From an uncultured Eubacteriales bacterium (lineage in GTDB: Bacteria; Bacillota; Clostridia; Oscillospirales; RGIG7773): 5,770 nt of DNA. The stretch spans positions 1-5,770 of the forward strand of contig CAKTDK010000122.1 in the NCBI GenBank assembly GCA_934541205.1, written 5' to 3'. The notes below the pieces were generated by a model, which saw only the letters and a program-made list of their open reading frames with translations, searched no databases and was not told the DNA's origin. Of this stretch, positions 1 to 4,590 are shown one piece after another; position 1 is the stretch's first letter; each line of letters begins with the position of its first letter. Both the position numbers and the translations under genes were made by a program.

Positions 1-932
1 GGCTGAAATGCTGTAAGTAAATTTCCCTTTATTTGCGCTAAAGAATTTGAAAAATTTGTATTGGTTTTTAAGACATTCCCCATATATTGCGTTAAATTTC
101 TTAAACTTGCGCTTAAAACATTAAAAATTAACGCCGACATTACAAGAGATTTTATTCTATTGGAAAATCGTTCAATAGATTTAGTAAAACCCTGTGCTAT
201 ATCTGGCGTTTTTGTCATTTCCTTATTAACTTGCTTTACACTTTTTTGAGTTTCTTGTTTTTTTACAGATAGTGCTTTTTGTATGTTTCTTTCTGTAGCA
301 GAAGCTTCATCTTTCAACCGTGATAATTTATCTTTTGCAAGATTAAATTCATTTCCTAATTTTTTTGCTTCTTCACTATTTTCAGGATTTAATTTTATAT
401 TTTTGATTTCTTCTTTTAATTTTTCTGCTTTGTGCCTTAACTCTTCAAGTCTGTTACCTGTTTCTTCAAGTCCAGCAGATGATATTTCTAAATTTTGTTT
501 ATTTTCGGGTTTTATTTTTCCGTTTGAAGCTAAATCAAAAGAAGCCATTTCTTCTGCTTTTGTATAATCCTGTAAAAACTTATCATTTTCTTTTAAAAGC
601 CTCTGATATTCCTTTTCGGTCTTTGCTAATTCCGATTGTAAAGACTTTAATTGTTTTGGCTCTGTCTCACTATTTGCAAGCTTATCGTATTTTGCCTTTA
701 GTTCATCTACAATAATGGCTTGCTTTTTTATATTCTCATTTTGACGTCCCAGTTTTTGAGTAAGAGTTTCTATTTTACTTTGCTGTTTTGCTCCAAAAGC
801 CTGTGAAAGTCTGTTTCCTGCTTTCTCAAATGATTTTCCTGCCGTTTCAACAGTCCCTTTTAACTGTTTCAAATCTTTTACCGCACCGTCATTATCAATT
901 TGAGTATCAATAATTATACTTCCGTCTGCCAT
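1..932 (-). CDS. Phage tail tape measure protein, N-terminal part (runs off the window)
   Basis: This is an open minus-strand frame of 310 complete codons with no stop before the window edge, so the C-terminal part is missing. Tape measure proteins fill the tail tube, set tail length and help DNA entry into the cell. The start reads MADGSIIIDTQIDNDG, a beginning typical of this family in Gram-positive phages. Residues about 47-125 and 153-240 are charged, Lys/Glu/Gln-rich and probably coiled coil. A hydrophobic stretch lies at about 262-275 (SLVMSALIFNVLSA), followed by the family-like segment LAQIKGNLLTAF at 298-309. The ATG at 932 was chosen for its GAGGTG ribosome site about 5 nt upstream. 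An in-frame ATG at 953 is possible and would add seven residues. Its position at the end of the tail block after Gp15 supports the call. No convincing promoter is seen directly upstream. Confidence 0.88.
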   Translation of the reverse strand, partial: MADGSIIIDTQIDNDGAVKDLKQLKGTVETAGKSFEKAGNRLSQAFGAKQQSKIETLTQKLGRQNENIKKQAIIVDELKAKYDKLANSETEPKQLKSLQSELAKTEKEYQRLLKENDKFLQDYTKAEEMASFDLASNGKIKPENKQNLEISSAGLEETGNRLEELRHKAEKLKEEIKNIKLNPENSEEAKKLGNEFNLAKDKLSRLKDEASATERNIQKALSVKKQETQKSVKQVNKEMTKTPDIAQGFTKSIERFSNRIKSLVMSALIFNVLSASLRNLTQYMGNVLKTNTNFSNSLAQIKGNLLTAFQ

Positions 933-957
933 GTTTTCACCTCGTTTTTGCATAATA

Positions 958-986
958 ATACCCACCCTAATTTAATAGAGTGGGTT
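958..986 (-). other. Hairpin in the tape measure leader
   Basis: The arms 961-968 and 977-984 form an 8-bp stem with an 8-nt loop. On minus-strand RNA the arms are CCCACTCT and AGGGTGGG, which pair fully with one U-G wobble; on the plus strand the same position is a C-A mismatch. The structure therefore fits minus-strand RNA better. No clean U-tract follows, only TATTATTATG, so it is not a standard terminator. Its 3' arm AGGGTGGG could be a ribosome site for the alternative ATG at 953 and would be hidden when the hairpin forms. That regulatory role is inference. Confidence 0.45.
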
Positions 987-1010
987 ATTTGATGTTATTG
1001 AACCTTTTTA

Positions 1011-1047
1011 TAAAAATACCGCCTATACACGATAAGCGGTATTTTTA
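1011..1047 (-). terminator. Bidirectional terminator directly after the PH-like/zinc-ribbon gene
   Basis: A perfect 12-bp inverted repeat (1011-1022 with 1036-1047, core ACCGC/GCGGT) encloses a 13-nt loop that can pair further on the minus-strand RNA. The arms carry A and T runs, so it can act in both directions. It abuts the TAA stop at 1048-1050. It closes the cargo unit and lies between that unit and the tape measure gene, so late transcription coming from the structural genes must cross it. Confidence 0.8.
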
Positions 1048-1665
1048 TTATTTTTTACCTGCCCAAAACTGATGTCCACAATTCAAGCAAGTTACTCTAA
1101 CTTTTTTTGCTCCTATATTTCCTCCAACGGCTCCTATCAATCCTCCTGTAAGGGCAACTCCAACCGCTGCTTTACCAACTCCAAAGCCTTTTTTGTGAGC
1201 CGATAAAGACGTTGACTTACATTTAGGACAATAAGCAACATGATCTTTTTTTAATTGCTTTAGTCTATCATCTTGATATTGTCTTTCCTCTCTTTGTACA
1301 ATAGATTGTTTTTTAGCAGAACTCATAACTCCATCCGAAATAATAGGTATGTCAAATGTATCCGTTATGTATTCAAGTAGTTGATTAAAATTTTTCTTGT
1401 CTACGGTGTTATACACTATACTATATTTATCTTTAGAAGCATCTCTTTCGGTTTCTACATTATTTTCTATTCCGTTTAAACATATAGACAAAAATCCATT
1501 ATTAAAGAAATTAGGATTTAAGCATTTAATACTTTCAACTTCAGATACAGGTATTTGAACTATTTTGTCAGGCCCTATTTTCAATGTTTTTTCAATTATT
1601 ATCATATCATCATATACGGATATAGTTTTCAATACACCTTTTACTTTATTCCCTTCACAATACAT
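1048..1665 (-). CDS. PH-like domain protein with C-terminal split zinc ribbon (phage cargo)
   Basis: This 205-residue protein has no assigned function. Residues about 7-100 look like a compact beta-rich domain ending in a helix (FNQLLEYI at 93-100), resembling bacterial PH-like/DUF4429-type domains; this assignment is tentative. A charged helix spans about 115-142. The C-terminus is a zinc ribbon with C146/C149 and C193/C196. Between the two CxxC pairs is a glycine/alanine-rich segment (about 159-187, including VGVALTGGLIGAVGGNIG) that could pack as a glycine zipper or touch membrane. Similar knuckle-glycine-knuckle tails occur in other Firmicute phage and chromosomal proteins. The ATG at 1665 follows a strong AAAGGAGGG site at 7 nt. 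The gene has its own promoter (1688-1715) and abuts a terminator (1011-1047), so it is a monocistronic unit inside the tail block, as expected for a moron. Confidence 0.85.
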   Translation of the reverse strand: MYCEGNKVKGVLKTISVYDDMIIIEKTLKIGPDKIVQIPVSEVESIKCLNPNFFNNGFLSICLNGIENNVETERDASKDKYSIVYNTVDKKNFNQLLEYITDTFDIPIISDGVMSSAKKQSIVQREERQYQDDRLKQLKKDHVAYCPKCKSTSLSAHKKGFGVGKAAVGVALTGGLIGAVGGNIGAKKVRVTCLNCGHQFWAGKK

Positions 1666-1687
1666 ATTTCTCCCTCCTTTAATCTAT

Positions 1688-1715
1688 ATTTTATCATAAT
1701 TACGAAAAATATCAA
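1688..1715 (-). promoter_or_regulatory. SigA-type promoter of the PH-like/zinc-ribbon gene
   Basis: On the minus strand a TTGATA -35 box (1710-1715) is followed by a 16-nt spacer and a TAAAAT -10 box (1688-1693) with an extended TGA just upstream. Predicted start is about 1681, giving a very short leader before the AGGAGG site. This lets the gene be expressed apart from the late phage operon, for example in a lysogen. Confidence 0.7.
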
Positions 1716-1722
1716 GTTCTTA

Positions 1723-1751
1723 TTGCAACACAAATTTTTTTATGCTATAAT
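1723..1751 (+). promoter_or_regulatory. Extended -10 promoter on the plus strand, against all confident genes
   Basis: TTGCAA (1723-1728), a 17-nt spacer and a perfect TATAAT (1746-1751) preceded by TGC form a good vegetative promoter. It lies back to back with the minus promoter of the PH-like gene; the two -35 boxes are only 7 nt apart. Predicted start is near 1758, exactly at the base of a hairpin. No confident protein gene lies downstream on this strand, which suggests a small RNA or very small peptide gene. Confidence 0.65.
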
Positions 1752-1757
1752 TTTTTC

Positions 1758-1830
1758 AAGAGTATTTGTTCTTGTACTCTTACAATATTTTTTTGTGTTG
1801 AAAACTGCCCTCCGTTAGGGTGGTTTTCGT
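1758..1830 (+). ncRNA. Predicted small RNA (plus strand), possible antisense or type I TA transcript
   Basis: Starting from the promoter at 1723-1751, the RNA would begin with a perfect 7-bp hairpin (AAGAGTA 1758-1764 with TACTCTT 1775-1781, 10-nt loop). It would then run through a U-rich linker and end at the hairpin 1801-1827, followed by CGTTTT. Size would be about 73 nt if it stops there, or about 330 nt if it reads through to the plus terminator at 2060-2087. A stable 5' hairpin plus a 3' terminator is common in Gram-positive type I toxin-antitoxin RNAs. No known RNA family could be assigned by eye. Confidence 0.4.
1801..1830 (+). terminator. Terminator-like hairpin for plus-strand RNA
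   Basis: The arms AAAACTGCCCT (1801-1811) and AGGGTGGTTTT (1817-1827) pair over 11 bp around a CCGTT loop on plus-strand RNA, using one U-G and one G-U wobble. On the minus strand those two positions are mismatches, so the plus orientation is favoured. A T-rich tail (CGTTTT) follows. Confidence 0.6.
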
Positions 1831-1835
1831 TTTAT

Positions 1836-1873
1836 AATGAGAGGCACTTATTTTAGCACCTCTCATTTTTTAT
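1836..1873. terminator. Second hairpin with T-rich flank
   Basis: AATGAGAGG (1836-1844) and CCTCTCATT (1859-1867) form a perfect 9-bp stem. On minus-strand RNA the stem extends to 12 bp through tandem U-G and G-U wobbles and a C-G pair, leaving an 8-nt A/U loop. On the plus strand a T-run (1866-1871) follows the stem, as in a terminator. It may act as a backup plus terminator or as a structural element of a minus RNA; the sequence does not decide. Confidence 0.5.
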
Positions 1874-2016
1874 TTTATCCTGCTATATTTTCTTTACTTG
1901 CTGTGAATTTATATAACTTTCTAATTTTGTGTAAGGAAAAACCGCCCATATTGGACGGCTATTCTGTAAAAACATTATTAAGGTTATACAAAAGTCATAC
2001 CTTGGCTATAATATAA
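1837..2016 (+). CDS. Questionable 59-residue plus-strand ORF with one hydrophobic segment
   Basis: The frame begins MRGTYFSTSH, has a hydrophobic segment at residues about 11-32 (FLFYPAIFSLLAVNLYNF then LILC), then a Lys/Glu break and a mixed C-terminus ending HTLAII. Size and single membrane segment would suit a type I toxin or a small membrane peptide. It lies downstream of the plus promoter (1723-1751), before a plus terminator (2060-2087), and a minus-strand RNA is predicted antisense to its 3' half. Against it: no good ribosome site (GGGTGG is about 13 nt upstream, inside a hairpin arm), its start lies in another hairpin, and its last codons coincide with the -10 box of the minus promoter. 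It may be a chance frame across an RNA element. Confidence 0.2.
   Translation: MRGTYFSTSHFLFYPAIFSLLAVNLYNFLILCKEKPPILDGYSVKTLLRLYKSHTLAII
1937..1960 (-). terminator. Rho-independent terminator of the minus small RNA / upstream cargo operon
   Basis: On minus-strand RNA AGCCGUCC (1960-1953) pairs with GGGCGGUU (1947-1940) around an AAUAU loop, with two wobble pairs, and is followed by a U-run (1941-1937). The plus strand would have a C-A mismatch, so the minus orientation is right. It would stop the predicted RNA from 2003 and any read-through from the TM2/DUF3862 operon. Confidence 0.7.
1937..2003 (-). ncRNA. Predicted ~67-nt small RNA on the minus strand
   Basis: A consensus promoter (2010-2038) predicts a start near 2003. 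The RNA would open with a hairpin in which AAGGT (2003-1999) pairs with ACCTT (1984-1980), extended by two pairs across a one-base bulge. After a short linker it ends at the terminator 1937-1960. The only start-codon frame inside the transcript near its 5' end is ATG ACT TTT GTA TAA, four codons without a ribosome site, so a non-coding RNA is more likely. It is antisense to the 3' part of the plus ORF at 1837-2016 and to any plus transcript reading through the region. Identity unknown; a type I antitoxin RNA is one model. Confidence 0.45.
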
Positions 2017-2038
2017 CATAAACTTTCAATAATGTCAA
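2010..2038 (-). promoter_or_regulatory. Near-consensus extended -10 promoter for a minus-strand small RNA
   Basis: A perfect TTGACA (2033-2038), a 17-nt spacer and TATATT (2010-2015) preceded by TGT form the strongest-looking promoter in the window. Its downstream region meets a terminator within 70 nt and no convincing coding frame, so it seems to serve a small RNA rather than the PH-like gene, which has its own promoter. Confidence 0.72.
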
Positions 2039-2059
2039 ATATTAGGAAATTATGAAATG

Positions 2060-2087
2060 CCGATTATCAAAAGATAAACGGTTTTTT
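2060..2087 (+). terminator. Plus-strand terminator facing the end of the DUF3862-like gene
   Basis: CCGATTATC (2060-2068) and GATAAACGG (2073-2081) form a 9-bp stem with one A-A mismatch and an AAAA loop, followed by TTTTTT (2082-2087). The U-tract is present only for plus-strand transcription; on the minus strand the hairpin is followed by CATTTC. It overlaps the TAA of the minus-strand gene. Its orientation implies plus-strand transcription arriving from the intergenic region, for which the promoter at 1723-1751 is the only candidate seen. Confidence 0.55.
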
Positions 2088-2535
2088 ATTTTAGCCCTAT
2101 TTGTGCTTTACTTATAAGCTTATCATTCTGAAATGTAAAATTTGCATTTGAACCTAAATTTTCCCCATAATAAGCGTACATTTTTGTAGCCAATTTATCA
2201 TCTCCTATATTGACCTCCGATATAAGCTCCCCTTCATATCCAAGGATATTGCATACTTCATTATAAGACATTCCAGTTTCTACATTATTAAATTTTTCTA
2301 AATCAATATATTGAGTTTGAATATTTGAAACATTACTGCTTTCAGGAATTGTTTTAGGTTTATCACCGATAATATCCATAGCAAAACATATACATACAAT
2401 AAAAAATATTATCGCAACAAGCATAATTATTAAGCTAAATATAGAATTTTTTTGATACCATTTAAGCTTTAAATTACAGTTAGGACAAATATCTCCCTGA
2501 AATTTAGTTTTACACCTATAGCATTTATTTAGCAT
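2086..2535 (-). CDS. Zinc ribbon + transmembrane + DUF3862-like (BamE/BLIP-fold) protein (phage cargo)
   Basis: This 149-residue protein has three parts. An N-terminal zinc ribbon carries C5/C8 and C17/C20. One transmembrane helix spans about 31-53 (FSLIIMLVAIIFFIVCIC). After a linker comes an extracytoplasmic domain at about 80-149. That domain shows the GMSYNEVCNILG signature and the late strand NANFTFQNDKLISKAQIGL, which match the DUF3862 group related to SmpA/BamE and beta-lactamase-inhibitor-protein folds. The likely topology is ribbon inside, DUF3862 domain outside. Function is unknown; proteins of this group are usually membrane-anchored surface domains. The ATG follows AGGAG at about 7 nt. 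It lies 26 nt after the TM2 gene and is probably co-transcribed with it from the promoter at 3038-3066. Confidence 0.87.
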   Translation of the reverse strand: MLNKCYRCKTKFQGDICPNCNLKLKWYQKNSIFSLIIMLVAIIFFIVCICFAMDIIGDKPKTIPESSNVSNIQTQYIDLEKFNNVETGMSYNEVCNILGYEGELISEVNIGDDKLATKMYAYYGENLGSNANFTFQNDKLISKAQIGLK

Positions 2536-2561
2536 TCTTATACTCCTATTAAATTATAACC

Positions 2562-2990
2562 TTATACCAAATACGGATTCGGCTTAAAAAGTAAAGATAC
2601 AAAATCAATTACAATCCCGATTCCGCATAATCCCATTGTAAAAATATAAAGAATCCCCATTCCTGTTTTACCTTCATAAAATTTATGGGCTCCAAGCCAT
2701 CCAAGAAAAAAGCACAATAATAACGATACCCATTTGTTTTTCATTCTTCCCATCATCGCAGTACTATTAATATTTTTATTAATATTTGAATTTGTATTCG
2801 TATTATTAATTACCACGTTTGGAGTATCTGATGATGTTTTAAATTCTTCAACCTGACATCCGCACAAAGGACAAATTACCGCTTCTTTTGCTATCTTTTT
2901 ACCGCAATGTCTGCAAAATTTCGTTGGAAATTCTTCTGTCCGTTCTGAATTTTCTTGAACCAATGCATTATTCAAATTCGCGTCTTCCAT
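2562..2990 (-). CDS. Zinc ribbon + TM2 domain membrane protein (phage cargo)
   Basis: This 142-residue protein begins with an acidic stretch, then a zinc ribbon with C26/C29 and C40/C43 (FCRHCGKKIAKEAVICPLCG). A low-complexity Asn/Thr-rich linker follows (about 58-77), then a TM2 domain from about 84 to 139. The TM2 part has two hydrophobic helices (about 87-102 and 110-134) around the conserved turn GWLGAHKFYEGK. It ends soon after a second helix containing the IDF residues. TM2 domains are common in bacterial membrane proteins, but their role is mostly unknown. The ATG has an AGGAGGG site about 10 nt upstream. It is the first gene after a strong promoter that sits directly behind the Gp15 stop. 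A zinc ribbon next to TM2 is a known arrangement in Firmicutes; a role in host-envelope change or superinfection exclusion is inference from its place in a phage. Confidence 0.9.
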   Translation of the reverse strand: MEDANLNNALVQENSERTEEFPTKFCRHCGKKIAKEAVICPLCGCQVEEFKTSSDTPNVVINNTNTNSNINKNINSTAMMGRMKNKWVSLLLCFFLGWLGAHKFYEGKTGMGILYIFTMGLCGIGIVIDFVSLLFKPNPYLV

Positions 2991-3037
2991 TTTATAATAA
3001 CCCTCCTAAAAAATAAAATTATATAATACATACCATA

Positions 3038-3066
3038 ATTATACAGTATATGTTTAGATATTTCAA
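3038..3066 (-). promoter_or_regulatory. Strong promoter of the TM2/DUF3862 cargo operon
   Basis: TTGAAA (3061-3066), a 17-nt spacer and a perfect TATAAT (3038-3043) lie just behind the Gp15 stop codon (3074-3076). Predicted start is near 3031, about 40 nt before the ATG of the TM2 gene. The promoter marks the left boundary of the structural operon and lets the cargo be transcribed without late phage activation. Confidence 0.78.
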
Positions 3067-3073
3067 CTATATT

Positions 3074-3619
3074 TTACATAATTCCCATGATATTATTTAT
3101 AATTTCTTGTTCTTCAGAGGTTACTTTTTGTTTCAAGTCTATCATATTTCTATTTTCGCGGTAAAATTCTTCTTCCCACTTCTCAAGTCTTTTTCCTTTT
3201 TGTTTTTTATTCCTTATGTTTACAACATTTGAAAAGGTACATTCTCCTATTTCATAATATGCGCCTATAAAGGTCCACCAATGAAGATATTCACAGCTTC
3301 GGCATTCATAACCTAAAACTCTGTTTACGGGAGCGGCTATGATTTTAAAATCCTGTTCCCAGTCCATAAGCTTTCTTTTTGCTCCGCCTTTTTCTTCATC
3401 TCCGCAGTTTATAAACCACATTGCTTTTTTAAAAGCTTCCTGAATATTCACTATTTTATCAAAGTCCACATATAAAATTTTAAGAGTTACAAATATTTTT
3501 TCGTATTCTGTTAACTCAGTATCATTCAGGGCGGCGATGATATCAAGCACCGCCCTAAAATCACTGCGAATACCGTAAAAAATACCGTCTATTTCAAGAC
3601 TTTTCGGTAATTCATACAT
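3074..3619 (-). CDS. Gp15-family phage protein (tail assembly, likely tape measure chaperone)
   Basis: This 181-residue protein matches the bacteriophage Gp15 family by its start (LPKSLEIDGIFYGIRSDFR), the LMDWEQD block at 84-90 and the aromatic HWWTFIGAYYEIG block at 113-125. C106 and C109 form a CRSC motif before the aromatic block. In Gram-positive siphophages this family regularly sits just before the tape measure gene, where tail-assembly chaperones are found. A chaperone role is therefore likely but rests on position. The ATG at 3619 has an AAGGTG site. The upstream gene ends 13 nt before it, and an in-frame stop lies just upstream of the ATG, so it is not made as a frameshift fusion. 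Here the tape measure is displaced by about 2.1 kb. Confidence 0.9.
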   Translation of the reverse strand: MYELPKSLEIDGIFYGIRSDFRAVLDIIAALNDTELTEYEKIFVTLKILYVDFDKIVNIQEAFKKAMWFINCGDEEKGGAKRKLMDWEQDFKIIAAPVNRVLGYECRSCEYLHWWTFIGAYYEIGECTFSNVVNIRNKKQKGKRLEKWEEEFYRENRNMIDLKQKVTSEEQEIINNIMGIM

Positions 3620-3632
3620 AATTTAACACCTT

Positions 3633-4052
3633 TTATTTCTTATATTTCTTGGTGTATTTTTCTGTTCTTTCAAGAGATTTTTTCTGTTCCGTCTTTATAG
3701 CCTTTTCATATAACGGCATTAAAGCATTTATCGCTCTTTCAAAGAATGTAACTCCGTTTTTTGTGGAAATACAAGAAGCATTGCCGAAAATAACATCTGA
3801 TACAGGATAATCAAATATATAATCTATTTTTTCTCTTATCTTTTTTTCTGTATCTGATATAAGTTCAGCGCTTTCTTTATCTTCTTTGTCTGCAATATCT
3901 TTTATTTTTCCGAAAAATTCATCTATTTCAGCCTTAGCTTTTTCAAGCCTTGTAATAATGCTTCCGTCTGATAAGTTAAGTTCAATAACTTTATCAGGAT
4001 CGCTGTTTATTGTTATTCTCTCTCTGCCTGTTTCTATATTAATATTAGCCAC
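3633..4052 (-). CDS. Small phage tail-assembly protein (DUF6673-like)
   Basis: This 139-residue, mostly helical and charged protein starts with a beta-rich stretch (NINIETGRERITINSDPDK). A helical region follows at about 33-75, then a hydrophobic patch (YPVSDVIFGNASCIS) and a Lys-rich tail (KYTKKYKK). Position between the tail tube gene and Gp15 is that of the first tail-assembly chaperone in many siphophages, and it resembles the small family found there (DUF6673-like; name tentative). The start codon is GTG at 4050-4052, supported by AAGGAGGT about 9 nt upstream; no in-frame ATG is near. It ends 13 nt before Gp15. I looked for a slippery site near the 3' end that would fuse it to Gp15 and found none that works. 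Confidence 0.78.
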   Translation of the reverse strand: MANINIETGRERITINSDPDKVIELNLSDGSIITRLEKAKAEIDEFFGKIKDIADKEDKESAELISDTEKKIREKIDYIFDYPVSDVIFGNASCISTKNGVTFFERAINALMPLYEKAIKTEQKKSLERTEKYTKKYKK

Positions 4053-4066
4053 AATGAATTACCTCC

Positions 4067-4588
4067 TTATACAGAAGCAGTTTTCGTAAATGTAAGGCCT
4101 TTGGTAATCTCATCAACTGTTCCATGTTCCTTATCATTTGAAAAGCTTATTTCAATAGGCATATCTACATAAGCACTTCCGCCATAGCTTGTAACTGTGA
4201 TAGTACAATTTTTATGTACTTCTGCTTTATATGCGTTGCCTTCTCCGATATATCCTTTGGCAATAAGCACTTTAAAAGCTGAAAGTTCAGACAAAGCATT
4301 TCTTGTAATAATATCATCAAGAATAAATGCAAGTTTTGAACCGCCCCTAATAGTATAAGGTTCAAATGTCTGTTTAGGCTCTGATTTCGTTATTGAAGTT
4401 TCGGTAACTCCAAGAATATCTGTAATTGATTCGGAATTCATATTAAGCTCGATAGCACTTTCTTCCACTCCTGCGCCAATAATTTCCCAATCCTCTGTTT
4501 CTCCTGTTCCTACATTTACAGCGGTTACAAGAAGTTTTCTCTCCGCTTTCTGATTGTCATTTAAGTTAAAGCTTGTTGGTGTTGCCAT
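4067..4588 (-). CDS. Major tail (tube) protein
   Basis: This 173-residue protein is beta-rich and lacks signal or membrane segments. It begins MATPTSFNLNDNQ and contains the region SITDILGVTETSITKSEPKQ at about 54-73 followed by EPYTIRGGSKLAF. That pattern, an early loop with ITDILG and a later EP.TI, is typical of siphophage tail tube subunits of Gram-positive hosts. The subunit polymerises into the hollow tube around the tape measure. Its place after the connector genes and before the assembly genes fits. The ATG at 4588 has an AAAGGAGAG site inside the end of the upstream gene, whose stop lies only 2 nt before it, indicating coupled translation. Confidence 0.87.
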   Translation of the reverse strand: MATPTSFNLNDNQKAERKLLVTAVNVGTGETEDWEIIGAGVEESAIELNMNSESITDILGVTETSITKSEPKQTFEPYTIRGGSKLAFILDDIITRNALSELSAFKVLIAKGYIGEGNAYKAEVHKNCTITVTSYGGSAYVDMPIEISFSNDKEHGTVDEITKGLTFTKTASV

Positions 4589-4590
4589 AA

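Larger units (their letters stand above)
1666..2085. other. 420-bp intergenic region dense in promoters, hairpins and predicted small RNAs
   Basis: This stretch between the two cargo units has no confident protein gene. From left to right it holds the minus promoter of the PH-like gene (1688-1715), a divergent plus promoter (1723-1751), a 5' hairpin of the plus transcript (1758-1781), a terminator-like hairpin (1801-1827), a second hairpin (1836-1867), a minus terminator (1937-1960), the 5' hairpin of a minus transcript (1980-2003), its promoter (2010-2038), and a plus terminator (2060-2087). A perfect 9-bp inverted repeat, CAACACAAA/TTTGTGTTG (1726-1734 and 1792-1800), flanks the first plus hairpin. 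A 59-codon plus-strand ORF lies within. Confidence 0.75.

Noticed and set aside
61..715. Three plus-strand ORFs (61-249, 283-567, 479-715)
   Set aside because: They lie opposite the tape measure frame, which is continuous and matches its family; they lack ribosome sites and read as low-complexity shadows.
1765..1790. Resemblance of TTGTACTCT to part of a type II CRISPR repeat, hinting at a solitary repeat or RNA anti-CRISPR
   Set aside because: Only about nine bases match from memory, there is one copy, no spacer pattern and no cas gene; the bases are explained by the perfect hairpin.
1555..1818. Plus-strand 87-codon ORF with hydrophobic composition
   Set aside because: It begins opposite the PH-like gene, crosses its promoter and the divergent promoter, has no ribosome site and ends inside a terminator hairpin.
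1780..1975. Two short minus-strand ORFs, 28 and 30 codons (starting at 1866 and 1975)
   Set aside because: Neither has a ribosome site at proper distance, both cross terminator hairpins, and neither resembles a known toxin; they are more likely chance frames in an RNA element.
940..3073. Insertion sequence or transposon carrying the cargo
   Set aside because: No transposase, no terminal inverted repeats and no target duplication are visible at the two boundaries; simple moron insertion or recombination fits better.
3633..3700. Programmed frameshift fusing the 139-residue protein to Gp15, as in lambda G/GT
   Set aside because: Gp15 is in the +1 frame relative to the upstream gene, a -1 slip at the A-run near 3685 meets a stop within a few codons, and the +1 frame has a stop two codons before the Gp15 ATG. 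Gp15 also has its own ribosome site.
3050..4089. Plus-strand ORFs at 3050-3232 and 3886-4089
   Set aside because: They are opposite Gp15 and the small tail-assembly gene, lack ribosome sites and have the Phe/Leu/Ser bias of antisense frames in AT-rich DNA.
4165..4365. Second minus-strand ORF inside the tail tube gene
   Set aside because: It is an out-of-frame shadow of the tail tube gene with no ribosome site and no recognisable features.
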